A stretch of DNA of 64,000 nt from Halorientalis marina (GCF_023028345.1 NZ_CP095487.1:1922001-1986000), one strand, 5' to 3'; shown: positions 32,381 through 42,420, counted from the stretch's first letter. The notes: generated by a model not told the origin, from the letters alone. Translations and numbers: made by a program.

Positions 32381-34027
32381 ATGGAAATATTCGATGGCGA
32401 ACCACTCCGGCACATGGGGGACCTGCCGGCGATGGCGGCTCACCGGTACGGGTCGAAGACGGCGTTCGAGGCGTTCGGACAGGAACGGACCTACGCGGAG
32501 GTCGACGACCGCGCGAACAAGGTGGCGAACGTCCTCGCCGACGAGGGAGTCGAGCCGGGCGACAGGGTCGGGCTGTTCATCCCGAACACGCTCCAGTTCC
32601 CGGAGGCGTACTTCGGGTCGATCCGTGCGGGTGCGGTCCCGGTCCCGCTGAACCTCCGGATGGACCCCAACACGCTGGTCTACGTGGTCCAGAACGCCGA
32701 GGCGGATCACGTTATCGGGTCGCCGCTGCTGGCCGACGAGGTCCAGAACCTCGCGAACGCCGCGGAGGTGGGGACGCTCCTGCTCCCCGGCGTCAGCGAC
32801 GATGGCGTCGTCAACTACTCCCACGCGGTGAGCGAAGCCAGCTCGGAGTTCGACCGGCCGGAACGGGCTTACGACGACGTGGCCTGCCAGCCCTACACCT
32901 CGGGGACGACCGGCGACCCCAAGGGTGTCCTGCTGACGCACGAGAACCTGCTGTCGACCATCGAGACCTACGACAACGGCGGGCTCTCCATCGACCCCGA
33001 GGACGGCATCCTGCTCGTGTTGCCGCTGTTTCACATCTACGCCCTCAACGCCATCATGGGGACGTACATGTACTCCGGCGGGACGATGCACATGCAGCCC
33101 GAACCGGAGGCCGTGCCGATGCTAAACGCCATCGAGGAGAACGACATCACGCAGTTCGCCGGCGTGCCGGCGATGTACACCATGATGTGGCGGGAGTACC
33201 GCGAGACACCCGAGGAGTACGACCTCTCCTCGCTGGACGAGGTCACCTGTGCCGCCGCGCCGCTGGCCGACGACGTGCGCCGCACCATCGAACAGGCCTG
33301 GGACGTCCCGATGGGCGAAGGCTGGGGCATGACCGAGACCGGTCCCGCCGGGACGCTCGAACCGCTCCGCGGGGTCCGCAAGGAGGCGGGCTGTATCGGC
33401 CCCGTCCTCGGCAACATCGACATCAAGCTCGCCGATCCCGCGACCCGGGAGACGAAAGTGTCGACCGACCAGCTCACCCCGCGCCCGGACGAGGACATCG
33501 ACTTCGACGACCCGGATGCCGTCACCGGCGAGATCGCGATCCGCGGGCCAAACGTGTTCGAGGGGTACTACAAGCTCCCCGACAAAAGCGAGGAGGTCTT
33601 CGACGACGAGGGCTTCTTCTACACCGAGGACATCGCGCGCGTCGACGAGGACGGCTACTTCTGGATGGTCGACCGCGCCGACGACATGATCATCGCCGGC
33701 GGGGAGAACATCTACCCCGCCGAAGTGGAGGACGCCCTCTACGAACACTCCGACGTGGCCGAGGCCGCCGTCGTCGGCGCACCCCACGAAATCAAGGGGG
33801 AGGCCCCGGTCGCGTTCGTCGTGCTGGAAGCGGAAGCCGACATCTCGGAGCGGGAACTGCGGAAGTTCACGCTCGACCACGTCGCCACCTACGCCCACCC
33901 GCGACGGATCTTCTTCGTCGACGAACTGCCCCGGAGCGCGACCCAGAAGGTCCAGCGCTACAAACTCGGCGAGGAGGCGGAGGAGCGCCTCGACGGGCCG
34001 CTCACCTCCTCCGGCGAGGAACTCTAG
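32381..34027 (+). CDS. AMP-forming acyl-CoA ligase (ANL superfamily)
   Basis: 548-residue long- or medium-chain fatty-acid-type CoA ligase. P-loop YTSGTTGDPKGVLLTHENL near residue 175, A5 motif GWGMTETGP near residue 310, hinge DRADDMIIAGGENIYPAEVE near residue 440 and the catalytic Lys motif SATQKVQRYKL near the C-terminus are all intact. It activates a carboxylic acid as acyl-AMP and then acyl-CoA. ATG 32381 is used; GTG 32360 adds seven residues. With the carboxyltransferase, hydratase and dehydrogenase downstream it fits a CoA-linked acid pathway, though these genes are not one operon. Confidence 0.92.
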   Translation: MEIFDGEPLRHMGDLPAMAAHRYGSKTAFEAFGQERTYAEVDDRANKVANVLADEGVEPGDRVGLFIPNTLQFPEAYFGSIRAGAVPVPLNLRMDPNTLVYVVQNAEADHVIGSPLLADEVQNLANAAEVGTLLLPGVSDDGVVNYSHAVSEASSEFDRPERAYDDVACQPYTSGTTGDPKGVLLTHENLLSTIETYDNGGLSIDPEDGILLVLPLFHIYALNAIMGTYMYSGGTMHMQPEPEAVPMLNAIEENDITQFAGVPAMYTMMWREYRETPEEYDLSSLDEVTCAAAPLADDVRRTIEQAWDVPMGEGWGMTETGPAGTLEPLRGVRKEAGCIGPVLGNIDIKLADPATRETKVSTDQLTPRPDEDIDFDDPDAVTGEIAIRGPNVFEGYYKLPDKSEEVFDDEGFFYTEDIARVDEDGYFWMVDRADDMIIAGGENIYPAEVEDALYEHSDVAEAAVVGAPHEIKGEAPVAFVVLEAEADISERELRKFTLDHVATYAHPRRIFFVDELPRSATQKVQRYKLGEEAEERLDGPLTSSGEEL

Positions 34028-34081
34028 CGCAGTCGCTCAGGGGGCGAAAAAACCGAGAAGTTTCCCGCTCGAACCCGACCG

Positions 34082-34333
34082 TCAGATCAGGTCCTGGTCT
34101 TCGAGGTCGTCCATGATGTCGTCGACGAAGTCCTCGGGGGCGTCGTAGGGGAACTCCCCGCCCGAGAGCTTCGTGTTGAGTTCCATTGCTGTCATGGAGA
34201 AGTCGCCGGACTCGAACTTGGTGGACGGCCCGTTCGGCAGTGCCGGAACGAGGTCCATCGGGCTCGAGATCGGGTAGTCAGCTCCACCGAACGCGTCGAT
34301 CATCTGCTGGCGCAGGTCATCCTTGTCGACCAT
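34082..34333 (-). CDS. MTH865-like family protein
   Basis: 83-residue acidic EF-hand-like helical protein of the MTH865 family, recognised from LRQQMIDAFGGADYPISSPM then DLVPALPNGPSTKFESGD and the FPYDAPEDFVDDI end. Structures of the family exist, but its job is unknown. ATG 34333 follows an AT-rich stretch on the minus strand. Confidence 0.8.
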   Translation of the reverse strand: MVDKDDLRQQMIDAFGGADYPISSPMDLVPALPNGPSTKFESGDFSMTAMELNTKLSGGEFPYDAPEDFVDDIMDDLEDQDLI

Positions 34334-34721
34334 AATACAGCCCAATCTTTTGTCCACCGGTATTAAAAATCATTCGAGTTTGCCAACGATACCAGTTGTT
34401 TACAGTTTCTTCCGGGGCTTCGTGGCGCTCTCGCCGGCTCACCCTTCGAGCGGGGCGAAAACTCCCGTATCGGGCTGGACCGAACCCGATAGCGATGGAA
34501 AGGAGAGGCCCTCACTGGCCGAAAAGTGGTAGCTGGACCCGTGGATCGACCATCGATTGGAAATCGCCGTTCGACGTACTGCAGGTTCGTCGGTCGATAT
34601 CGCTCTACCCCCCGTGGGTGATTCACGTGTGTGGGAAACCCATACGTATTAGCCCCTGCAACGGATTACTACTCTGGTATGGGACGGAGTAGAAACTTCA
34701 AACGAGCGGATAGTTCTCCCT
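34334..34721. other. Intergenic stretch before the carboxyltransferase gene
   Basis: 388 bases without a convincing gene. It contains the divergent promoters of the MTH865-like gene (ATTTTTAATACC on the minus strand at about 34361-34372) and of the carboxyltransferase (ACGTATTAGCC region, about 34643-34655). I see no RNA gene or repeat. Confidence 0.5.
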
Positions 34722-36455
34722 GTGGCACCGGGAACGGAACAGGGGTGTCGTGACGTGGAAATAACGGTCGATTCGGAAGCGGACGAGGAGACGGCACGCG
34801 TGATCGCGACGGCGTTGTCGGAGCACCTCGGACAGCCGGTCGAGATCGTCGACGAGAGCGGCGGGCGCATCTCCGCCGACGACGCAGACTGGTCGGAGGG
34901 CGGTGCTGTCGTCACCGAGCGCGAGGAGCGACTCCGTGAGGAGGTCCGTGAGATCATGGCGGGCGGTCCCGAGCGGGGCCACGAGAAGATCGAGGACCTC
35001 GGGAAACTGTTCGTCCGCGACCGGCTCGATATGCTGTTCGACGACATCGCTTACGAGGACGGCACCTTCGCCCGCTACGACGATGACGACGATCTGGCCG
35101 CCGACGGACTGCTTACCGGCGTCGGCACCATCGACGGGCGACAGGTCTTTTTCACCGCCAACGACTACACAGTCAAGGCCGGTTCCCTCGGTCAGATGGG
35201 CGTCGAGAAGGAGATTCGCCTGGCCGAGCGCGCCGTCGAGGCCGGCGCACCCATCGTCCGGCTCATCGACTCGACGGGGGCGCGCCTGAACGCAGAGGAG
35301 CGCGACGAGGGTGACACCCACATGGACCGCTATCGCGGCGGGAAGATGTTTTACAATCAGTGTATCCACTCCGGGCAGGTTCCACAGATCGGCGTGCTCT
35401 ACGGCCCCGACATCGCCGGCTCGGCCTACACGCCGGTCTTCTGTGACTTCCTCATCATGGTCGACGACATCTCCGGGATGGCTATCGCCTCCCCGCGCAT
35501 CGTCGAGGCGATGACCGGCGAGGCAATCGACATGGAGGGACTGGGCGGCCCGGACGTTCACGCCAGACACAGCGGCAGCGCCGACCTCGTCGTCCCCGAC
35601 GAGGAGGCCGCCGTCGAGGCCGTCGAGCAACTGCTCTCCTACCTCCCTCAGAAGTACGACGCTCCCAACCCTCGGCGGGAGGCCCGGCCTCCGGTCAAGA
35701 ACCCGAACGGGCTCGACGGAGTCATCCCGGACGCACCGAACGAGGCATACGACGTCCACGAGGTCATCGACCGCGTCGTCGACCGCGAATCCTTCTTCGA
35801 GATCAAACCCGAGTTCGCCCGGGAGATCGTCACCGGCTTCGCCCGCATCGCCGGCCGTCCGGTCGGGGTCGTCGCCAACCAGCCCGCACACGTCTCCGGG
35901 GCCATCTTCCCCGACTCAGCGGAGAAGGCCGCCGAGTTCGTCTGGATATGCGACGCCTACGAGATCCCCCTCGTCTACCTCTGTGACACGCCCGGGTTCA
36001 TGGTCGGCTCGAAAGTCGAGAAGGAGGGCATCCTCCAGCGGGGCCGGAAGTTCATCTACGCCACATCCAACGCCCAGGTGCCGAAGTTCTGCGTCATCAC
36101 CCGGAAGGCCTACGGCGCCGGCATCTACGCGATGTGTGGCCCCTCCTTCGGCCCCGACGCGACGCTGGCACTCCCCAGCGCCGAGATCTCCGTGATGGGT
36201 CCAGACGCCGCCGTCCACGCGCTCTTCGGCGGCCAACTGGAGGACATGGAAGGTGAGACCCGTGAGCAGTTCGTCGAGAGCGCGAAACAGGAGTTCCAGA
36301 AGTACATCGACATCCGCAAACAGGCCGCGAATATGCAGGTCGACGAACTCCTGCCCGCCGGCGACCTCCGGGAGCAATTGACCTCACGACTCCGTGCCTT
36401 CGAGAACAAACGCCGCCACGAACGGGACCGCCACCACGGGACCGTCCTGTTCTGA
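34722..36455 (+). CDS. Acyl-CoA carboxylase carboxyltransferase (PccB/MmdA-like) with N-terminal extension
   Basis: 577-residue biotin-dependent carboxyltransferase acting on propionyl-, acetyl- or methylmalonyl-CoA. The two crotonase-fold halves are plain: GVGTIDGRQVFFTANDYTVK, then MYRF-type GPDIAGSAYTPVFCDF, and in the second half GRPVGVVANQPAHVSGAIF, FMVGSKVEKEG and GPSFGPDATLALPSAEI. The first 60 residues (VEITVDSEADEETARVIATA and on) do not belong to the family and look like a small beta-alpha module. I infer, without firm evidence, a fused epsilon/PccX-like small subunit. Start GTG 34722 is the longest choice. No biotin carboxylase gene is near. Confidence 0.88.
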   Translation: MAPGTEQGCRDVEITVDSEADEETARVIATALSEHLGQPVEIVDESGGRISADDADWSEGGAVVTEREERLREEVREIMAGGPERGHEKIEDLGKLFVRDRLDMLFDDIAYEDGTFARYDDDDDLAADGLLTGVGTIDGRQVFFTANDYTVKAGSLGQMGVEKEIRLAERAVEAGAPIVRLIDSTGARLNAEERDEGDTHMDRYRGGKMFYNQCIHSGQVPQIGVLYGPDIAGSAYTPVFCDFLIMVDDISGMAIASPRIVEAMTGEAIDMEGLGGPDVHARHSGSADLVVPDEEAAVEAVEQLLSYLPQKYDAPNPRREARPPVKNPNGLDGVIPDAPNEAYDVHEVIDRVVDRESFFEIKPEFAREIVTGFARIAGRPVGVVANQPAHVSGAIFPDSAEKAAEFVWICDAYEIPLVYLCDTPGFMVGSKVEKEGILQRGRKFIYATSNAQVPKFCVITRKAYGAGIYAMCGPSFGPDATLALPSAEISVMGPDAAVHALFGGQLEDMEGETREQFVESAKQEFQKYIDIRKQAANMQVDELLPAGDLREQLTSRLRAFENKRRHERDRHHGTVLF

Positions 36456-36557
36456 GACCACTTCCTGTCATACAGAGTGATATAAGGGATGTAATGATCG
36501 ATAGTACGGAAAACGGCAATCTTGAAGTGGTGCCGTGGTAAATTTCTCTCCGTATTT

Positions 36558-36752
36558 ATGGGGAACGAAATAACCACGGCGGTGCCGTCGACATGGAACG
36601 ACCCGAACGTCTGTCCGTTCTGTGAGATGGCACTGGAGTCGCCGGGGGCCGGGTTCGTCGATCATCTGAAGTCGAATCCCGCCTGTGAAAACGGGTTCGA
36701 GCAGTGGCGGGGGAACATCGACAGCGACATCCGGGGCGGCTGGTCGGGGTAG
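36558..36752 (+). CDS. Small haloarchaeal zinc-finger protein
   Basis: 64-residue protein with VCPFCEMALESPGAGFVDHL and PACENGFEQW; the CxxC-H-C set would bind one zinc. Proteins of this layout are common among haloarchaea and have no known role. ATG 36558 lies about 20 bases behind an AT-rich TAAATTTCTC stretch. Confidence 0.65.
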   Translation: MGNEITTAVPSTWNDPNVCPFCEMALESPGAGFVDHLKSNPACENGFEQWRGNIDSDIRGGWSG

Positions 36753-36981
36753 GCCCAGATCGGGGGACCGTTCGACCGTCAGCGTCATACAAGCAGAACC
36801 CAGGACCACGCCCCGCGACGGAGGGTAGCAGAGACTTACAACCGGGATGCTATCGAGAGTCCGTGCGATGCGATGAGGAATAGGGTTCCTTCACCAATTT
36901 CACGACCGCTCGCTGGTACGACAGCGTTACCCGAGTTTGGGAGGGGGATAACAATACACCGCGAGCGGCCACGTTCGCGTA

Positions 36982-38559
36982 ATGAGGCACCGGGTCTTCG
37001 TCGTCGTTCTCTCGGTCGCCGTCGTGTTAGCTCCCATCGTGGTTTCGGGTAACGCTATCGCTCATAACAAGGACGACCTCGACCAGGGCTGTGCCGAAAA
37101 CGAAGACCCCTCCGACCGGGATAACGGATGCGGCAACGACGAGGACGGCGAAGATGACGAGGAAACCGAGGAAGATGAAGACAGCGAGGACGGCGAAGAT
37201 GACGAGGAAGATGAAGACAGCGAGGACGGCGAAGATGACGAGGAAACCGAGGAGGAAGATAGTGAGGATGGCGAGGACGACGAGGACGACGATAGAGAAG
37301 CTGAAGACCTCCAGTTCGACGGTACTCCGATAACGACTGCGACGCCTTCTCCGACCGCCACACAGACGCCTTCTCCGACCGCCACACAGACGCCTTCTCC
37401 GACCGACACGCCGACACCTTCTCCGACCGACACGCCGACACCTTCTCCGACCGCCACACAGACGCCGACATCCACGCCCACTTCAACCTCGTCACCGACC
37501 CCAACGCCGTCGCCGACACCGATGCAGACGGACACCTCGACGACAACTACGGGGTCTTCGACACCGAGCGAGACACCAATGGAGACAGATACCTCGACGG
37601 CGAGGGCGACGACAGCGACCACGTCCCCGCCAGAGACAGAGACCACGATGTCTTCGACCACGGCGGCGACCACTTCGACGGAGGCCCCCTCGGTAGCTAC
37701 CGAGGAACCACCGCCGTCGGATCCAGTCACGGCCAAGGACCCCTACAGTGGCTCGTCAGACGGGGATTTCTCGTCGTCGAACGATGTCTCGGCGACGACT
37801 GCGACTGACGCACCGACGACAGCGACCGACGTACCGACGACAGCGACCGACGTACCGACGACAGCGACCGGGTCAGCGGACCTGGCGCTCACGGCGGCGT
37901 CTCTCGACGAGACGCGGGTCGAGACTGGACATCCCGTGGAAGCGACCGCCCGGCTGCGGAACCTCGGTGACCGGGCGGGGAGGTTCGAAGTTGCGCTCGG
38001 GGTCGACGGTCGCGTGGTTGCCTCGGAACCCCTCTCGCTCGACGCGAACCAGTCGGCAGCCGTGGCGTTCGAGCACGCCTTCGACGAGACCGGTCTCTAT
38101 ACCGTCACCGTCGCTTCCGAGCGGGTGGGCAACGTGACGGTCCTGGAATCGACTGGCGGCGAAAGCCGCGTCGAAGTCGTCGAGACGCGGCTCCCGGCCG
38201 ACTGGGTGAAACGCGGGTACGACGCCACGGTGCTGACGACCGTGGTCAACCCCGGCGACCGGCCGGCGACCGAGACGCTCGCGGTGACCCTCGACGGCGA
38301 TCAGGTGGCGACCAGGACCGTCGAACTCTCCCCGGACACTCGGCGAACACTCCGAATCGAGTTCCCCGCCCGCCAGGGGACCATCGCCATCGACGGCGTC
38401 CGCGCTGGCCAGCTGAACGTGAGCGATACGTGGGGTGCGGAGGAGCCAACCGCACGACCGACCGAGGCGTCGGGCCCGGGGTTCGGCTTTGCCCTCCTCG
38501 TGCCCCTCTTCGTGTCGCTCCTCCTCGTGTTCGGCCTGGGCTGGTTCCGCCGTTGGTGA
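36982..38559 (+). CDS. Secreted repeat-rich surface protein with CARDB domain and PGF-CTERM-like anchor
   Basis: 525-residue protein. Signal peptide ([20 protein letters not shown]), then an acidic Glu/Asp repeat region (about 50-110), a Pro/Thr/Ser region of TxTPSPT repeats (about 120-170), more Thr-rich stalk likely to be O-glycosylated, and a CARDB adhesion-type domain (about 295-390; [16 protein letters not shown]). The C-terminus has GPGFGF, a hydrophobic helix and FRRW, close to the PGF-CTERM signal processed by archaeosortase A. The repeats are nearly exact at the DNA level and could expand or contract. Confidence 0.85.
   Translation: MRHRVFVVVLSVAVVLAPIVVSGNAIAHNKDDLDQGCAENEDPSDRDNGCGNDEDGEDDEETEEDEDSEDGEDDEEDEDSEDGEDDEETEEEDSEDGEDDEDDDREAEDLQFDGTPITTATPSPTATQTPSPTATQTPSPTDTPTPSPTDTPTPSPTATQTPTSTPTSTSSPTPTPSPTPMQTDTSTTTTGSSTPSETPMETDTSTARATTATTSPPETETTMSSTTAATTSTEAPSVATEEPPPSDPVTAKDPYSGSSDGDFSSSNDVSATTATDAPTTATDVPTTATDVPTTATGSADLALTAASLDETRVETGHPVEATARLRNLGDRAGRFEVALGVDGRVVASEPLSLDANQSAAVAFEHAFDETGLYTVTVASERVGNVTVLESTGGESRVEVVETRLPADWVKRGYDATVLTTVVNPGDRPATETLAVTLDGDQVATRTVELSPDTRRTLRIEFPARQGTIAIDGVRAGQLNVSDTWGAEEPTARPTEASGPGFGFALLVPLFVSLLLVFGLGWFRRW
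37141..37287 (+). repeat. Acidic-codon tandem repeat
   Basis: Imperfect repeats of 36-45 bp beginning GAGGACGGCGAAGATGACGA at 37141, 37186 and 37222, with a decayed fourth copy. They encode Glu/Asp-rich blocks in the surface protein. Confidence 0.8.
37345..37464 (+). repeat. Five 24-bp tandem repeats (Pro/Thr stalk)
   Basis: Units start CCTTCTCCGACCG at 37345, 37369, 37393, 37417 and 37441. Copies 1, 2 and 5 are identical; 3 and 4 share the same variant. They encode the octapeptide PSPTxTxT in the surface protein. Confidence 0.9.
37801..37863 (+). repeat. Three 21-bp tandem repeats
   Basis: Units of GCGACyGACGyACCGACGAC plus A; the last two are identical. They encode ATDxPTT heptads in the stalk of the surface protein. 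Confidence 0.85.
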
Positions 38560-38584
38560 CGGACGCGCCGCTCGCCGGCCGTGT

Positions 38585-39469
38585 TCAGTCGAGCCGCAGG
38601 ATTTCACGCGCCTCCTCGGGCGTCGCCGGCTCGCGGCCCACGTCACGCGCCATCCGCGCGGCCTTCTCCACGAGATCGGCGTTGCTCTCTGCCATCTCGC
38701 CTTCGCTCACGTAGAAGTTGTCCTCCAATCCGACGCGGACGTTGCCGCCCATCGCGAGCGCGGCGGCGACGAGCGGCCACTGGTCCTCGCTGATGCCGAT
38801 GACCTGCCAGTTCGCGTCGTCGGGCACCTGCCGGACCTGGTGGGCGAGGTTCTCCACGGTCGCCGGAATGCCGCCGAGGACGCCCATGATGAGACTGAAG
38901 TTCAGTGGTGGGTCGAGTTCGCCCTTCTGCAGGATCGGGCGGGTGTTGCCGATGTGGCCGGTGTCGAAACACTCGAGTTCGGGTTTGACCCCGTTTTCCT
39001 GCATCGTCCGCAGGAACTCCCGGATTTCCTCGAAGGGGTTCTCGAACACCATGTCGAACACGAAGTCGTCGCGGTCGTCCGAGTACTTCGCGTAGTTCAT
39101 CGACCCCATGTTCAGCGCGGCGATGTCCGGCTGGACGGACTCGATGTAGCTCGTTCGCTCCTCGACGGGTTCGTGGAGCGCCCCCGTCGAGAAATTGATG
39201 ACGATGTCCGTCCGGTCCCGGACCTCGTCGTAGATCTCCTGGTAGGTCTCGTCCGAGAACGTCGGCGAGCCGTTCTCCGTGCGGGCGTGGATGTGGGCCA
39301 CTGCAGCGCCGGCCTCCCGTGCTGCGGCGGCCTCCTCCGCGATCTCTGCGGGGGTGTACGGGATCGCCTCGCACTGGTCCCGAGTCGTCAGCGCGCCCGT
39401 CAGCGCCGCCGAGATGATCGCTCTGTCCGGATGATTCCCCTTGACTGATTCCTGGTTCTCGTAAGTCAT
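38585..39469 (-). CDS. BKACE (beta-keto acid cleavage enzyme, DUF849) family protein
   Basis: 294-residue TIM-barrel enzyme. The family condenses a beta-keto acid with acetyl-CoA and cleaves it to acetoacetate plus a new acyl-CoA, using Zn2+. Metal and catalytic motifs are AVAHIHART (HIH zinc ligands), VINFSTGALHEP, ALNMGSMNYA, ECFDTGHIGN and VRVGLEDNFYV. The substrate within the family varies (3-keto-5-aminohexanoate, dehydrocarnitine and others) and cannot be assigned. It is co-oriented with the enoyl-CoA hydratase gene upstream, 82 bases away, suggesting one catabolic transcript. Confidence 0.9.
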   Translation of the reverse strand: MTYENQESVKGNHPDRAIISAALTGALTTRDQCEAIPYTPAEIAEEAAAAREAGAAVAHIHARTENGSPTFSDETYQEIYDEVRDRTDIVINFSTGALHEPVEERTSYIESVQPDIAALNMGSMNYAKYSDDRDDFVFDMVFENPFEEIREFLRTMQENGVKPELECFDTGHIGNTRPILQKGELDPPLNFSLIMGVLGGIPATVENLAHQVRQVPDDANWQVIGISEDQWPLVAAALAMGGNVRVGLEDNFYVSEGEMAESNADLVEKAARMARDVGREPATPEEAREILRLD

Positions 39470-39551
39470 CGTCCTGTGTCGTGGTCTCGCGTCGCGTCGG
39501 TCGTGGTCGTTCCGCCGGTCGTCCGCGTTCGCCGCTGTCGTGGGCCGTGGC

Positions 39552-40355
39552 TCATCGCCCCTTCCACTCCGGCTCTTCGTCCATGAGGAAGGCGTTGATG
39601 CCCGCCTCGGTGTCCTCGCTCATCGCGATCAGCGAGATGACTTCCTTGAGGTAGGTCAGTGCCTCCCCGAAGCCCATGTCCCGCTGGGTGTAGTAGGCCT
39701 CCTTGCCCATCCCGATCATGACGGGGCTGTTGTTGACGAGGTCGTCGACGAGGTCGTCGAGCGCCTCTTCGAACTCGTCGTCGTACACGTCGGTCGCGAT
39801 GCCGATCCGTTCGGCCTCGTCCGCATCGACGAACTCGCCAGTGAACAGCAGTTTGAGCCCCGCTTTTTCGCTCACGGCGCGCATGATCGGCGCCATGGCC
39901 TGGGCCGGGAACAGACCGATGTCCACCTCGGGGAGGCCGAAGGTCGCGTCCCCGTCGGCGACGACGAACTCACAGGCCGCCGCGAGGCCGAGACCGCCGG
40001 CGAGACAGTACCCCTCGACGGCCGCGACGGTCAGCACGCTCGCGTCGACCATCGCCTCGACCAGCACCGCGAGCCCCTGGAACTGCTCGCGGTAGGCCTG
40101 CGAGCCCTCGCCGAAGACCCCGGCCATCGATTTCAGGTCGCCGCCCGAGCAGAACGTTCCCTCGGCACCACGGATGACGAACACGCGCGCGTCGCCCTCG
40201 TCGGCGTATTCCAGCGCCTCCAGCAGACCGAGGATAACGTTGTCGTTCAGCGAGTTCCGTTCCTCGGGCCGGTCTATCGTCGCCCGCACTTCCAGCCCGT
40301 CGTCGCTCACCGTCACGTCGAGGTCCTCGTTGGACAGGTCGGTTCCATCTCCCAT
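39552..40355 (-). CDS. Enoyl-CoA hydratase/isomerase family protein
   Basis: 267-residue crotonase-fold protein. Oxyanion-hole strands GTFCSGGDLKSMAG and YCLAGGLGLAAACEF are conserved, followed by TFGLPEVDIGLFP, where hydratases carry a catalytic Glu (here PEVDIGL supplies Glu). The C-terminal helix ends in FLMDEEPEWKGR. It would hydrate enoyl-CoA or isomerise it. I use ATG 40355 (MGDGTDLS). It precedes the BKACE gene on the same strand and is divergent from the acyl-CoA dehydrogenase gene. Confidence 0.9.
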   Translation of the reverse strand: MGDGTDLSNEDLDVTVSDDGLEVRATIDRPEERNSLNDNVILGLLEALEYADEGDARVFVIRGAEGTFCSGGDLKSMAGVFGEGSQAYREQFQGLAVLVEAMVDASVLTVAAVEGYCLAGGLGLAAACEFVVADGDATFGLPEVDIGLFPAQAMAPIMRAVSEKAGLKLLFTGEFVDADEAERIGIATDVYDDEFEEALDDLVDDLVNNSPVMIGMGKEAYYTQRDMGFGEALTYLKEVISLIAMSEDTEAGINAFLMDEEPEWKGR

Positions 40356-40545
40356 GTGACTACGTGACGTGCGAAACCCCGTCACATGAGTATTTCGGAC
40401 GCGGAGGAACCCGTCGGGAGTTCATTCGAGCCCAGGCCTCCGTCATCGTATCGACCGGGATAGGTGTCAGCGACTCGTTCCATCAGCCTACAACCGACAA
40501 CGAGTTTGCTGTGTCTTTATGTGTGTTGCCGAGGAACACGGGGGT

Positions 40546-42363
40546 ATGACAGGGGAGCCACTCGACTACGGACAGTACGAGGAGGGACGGCACGTCAACT
40601 ACTGGGAGCTCGACCCGACCTTCCGGGACGAGGTCGAGCGGCTGTACCCCGACGACGAGTTCGCGTGGGCGGAAGAGAAACTCGCCGATTTCGGTGAGGT
40701 GGTCGGACACGAGATCGCCGATAACGCCGACCGCGTCGACAAGGAGGGCCACGAACTGCGGACGTACGACAAGGACGGCAACGTCGTCAACGACGTACAG
40801 TATCACCCGCTCCAGCTGGAGAACGACCGTCTCGCCTACGAGCGCGGCATCGTCTCGGACGCCTGGCGGGCGCCGGACGGACGGGACGAACCGCTTGGCC
40901 TCCAGCACACGCTGGCGATGCAGAACCTGCTCTGTTACGTCGACGCGGGTTTCGTCTGTCCGGTCTCGATGACGACCGGCGCGGCTATCGTGCTCGACAA
41001 GTTCGGTGACAACGAGTACTGCGAGGAGTACCTCGACCACCTCACGACCGACGACCTGGAAGCGTTCGTCGAGGGCGCGATGTTCCTCACCGAGAAACAG
41101 GGTGGCTCCGACGTCGGCGCGAACGAGGTCCGCGCCGAACCCACGGACGAGGAAGACGTGTACGAACTCCACGGCGAGAAGTGGTTCTGTTCGAACATCG
41201 ACGCCGAGGGGACGCTGGCGCTCGCACGCCGGCCGGACGCCCCCGAGGGAACCGACGGCCTCTCGCTTTTCATCGTCCCCCACACCAAGCGGAACGGAGA
41301 GTTGAACGACCAGGTCTACCGCCGGCTGAAGGACAAGATGGGGACCATCGCGGTCCCGACCGGCGAAGTCGAGTTCGAGGGCGCGGAGGCGTACCTCGTC
41401 GGCGAACCCGAAAAGGGGTTCAAGTACATGACCGCGATGCTGAACTTCGAGCGACTGACGAACGCCGGCGGGTCGCTCGGCATCATGGGCCGTTCGCTCC
41501 TCGAATCGAAGATTTACGCCGCGAACCGCGAGGCCTTCGGCGACACCATCGACCAGTACCCGCTCATGCGACGCGACCTCGTGGACATGCAGACCGACTA
41601 CGACGCCGCCTCGGCGTACGTCTACGAGGCATCGCGCATCTACGACCGCTACGAGCGCTACGAGGCCGACGCCGACGACGAGCGCTCCGACACCGAGGTC
41701 CACGACATCGGCGAGGAGCGGGCGTACAAACTGATGCGACTGCTCGTCCCCATCGCCAAGTACAAGCTCGGGCGGCTGGCCGTCGACACCGCCTCCTACG
41801 CGATGGAAGTCAAGGGCGGGAACGGTTACGTTCGCGAGTTCGTCACCGAACGGCTGCTCCGTGACGCCCAGGTCACGCCGATCTGGGAGGGGACGTCCAA
41901 CATCCTCTCGCTGGACGTCCTCCGCGTCCTGGAAAAGGAGGAATCCCACGAGGCACTGTTCCCGTTCGTCCGCGAGCGCCTGGACGCCGTCGAGCACCCC
42001 CACCTCGAATCGCTCGCCGAGACCGTCGAATCCGAGTTCGAGTCGCTGCAGGCGGCGATGGTGAGCCTCGCCACCGGCGACCCGGACTACGCCCAGCACG
42101 AGGCCAAGGAACTCGCCGACTACATATTCGACGTGGTGACGGCGACGCTCCTGCTCGAACGCGCACAGGACGAGATCGACGACGAGGAGAACGCACGGAA
42201 GGCCCTCGTCGCGGAGTGGTTCGTCGAGACGCGCTTCCGGCAGTCCGAGGCCCGCGGCATCACCGACGGCGAGAAACTCCCCGACGAGTACTTCGAGGAG
42301 GTCGTCGCCTTCGCGCCCGTCGACCCCGACGCGCTCGTCGATACCGCGCCCGCCGACGACTGA
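40546..42363 (+). CDS. Acyl-CoA dehydrogenase (large, AidB/long-form)
   Basis: 605-residue FAD-dependent acyl-CoA dehydrogenase. FAD-contact motifs MFLTEKQGGSDVGANEVRAE and KWFCSNIDAEG are present, as are NFERLTNAGGSLGIMGRSL and EVKGGNGYVREFVTERLLRD with TPIWEGTSNI, where family members bind flavin and position the base. Unlike short-chain forms it has an extra N-terminal helical domain (SMTTGAAIVLD after about 130 residues) and a C-terminal helical domain of about 150 residues, as in AidB-like and bacterial long-form enzymes. ATG 40546 is used. Confidence 0.9.
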   Translation: MTGEPLDYGQYEEGRHVNYWELDPTFRDEVERLYPDDEFAWAEEKLADFGEVVGHEIADNADRVDKEGHELRTYDKDGNVVNDVQYHPLQLENDRLAYERGIVSDAWRAPDGRDEPLGLQHTLAMQNLLCYVDAGFVCPVSMTTGAAIVLDKFGDNEYCEEYLDHLTTDDLEAFVEGAMFLTEKQGGSDVGANEVRAEPTDEEDVYELHGEKWFCSNIDAEGTLALARRPDAPEGTDGLSLFIVPHTKRNGELNDQVYRRLKDKMGTIAVPTGEVEFEGAEAYLVGEPEKGFKYMTAMLNFERLTNAGGSLGIMGRSLLESKIYAANREAFGDTIDQYPLMRRDLVDMQTDYDAASAYVYEASRIYDRYERYEADADDERSDTEVHDIGEERAYKLMRLLVPIAKYKLGRLAVDTASYAMEVKGGNGYVREFVTERLLRDAQVTPIWEGTSNILSLDVLRVLEKEESHEALFPFVRERLDAVEHPHLESLAETVESEFESLQAAMVSLATGDPDYAQHEAKELADYIFDVVTATLLLERAQDEIDDEENARKALVAEWFVETRFRQSEARGITDGEKLPDEYFEEVVAFAPVDPDALVDTAPADD

Positions 42364-42420
42364 CCGTCACCCCCTGCAACTACACCGATATTTATAGGAC
42401 ACGCTCGCAGACGTAGGGGT

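Noticed and set aside
37345..37464. Regular 24-bp repeats considered as a CRISPR array
   Set aside because: The repeats are directly contiguous without spacers and are in frame in a Pro/Thr-rich stalk. No cas gene or CRISPR-like repeat occurs in the window.
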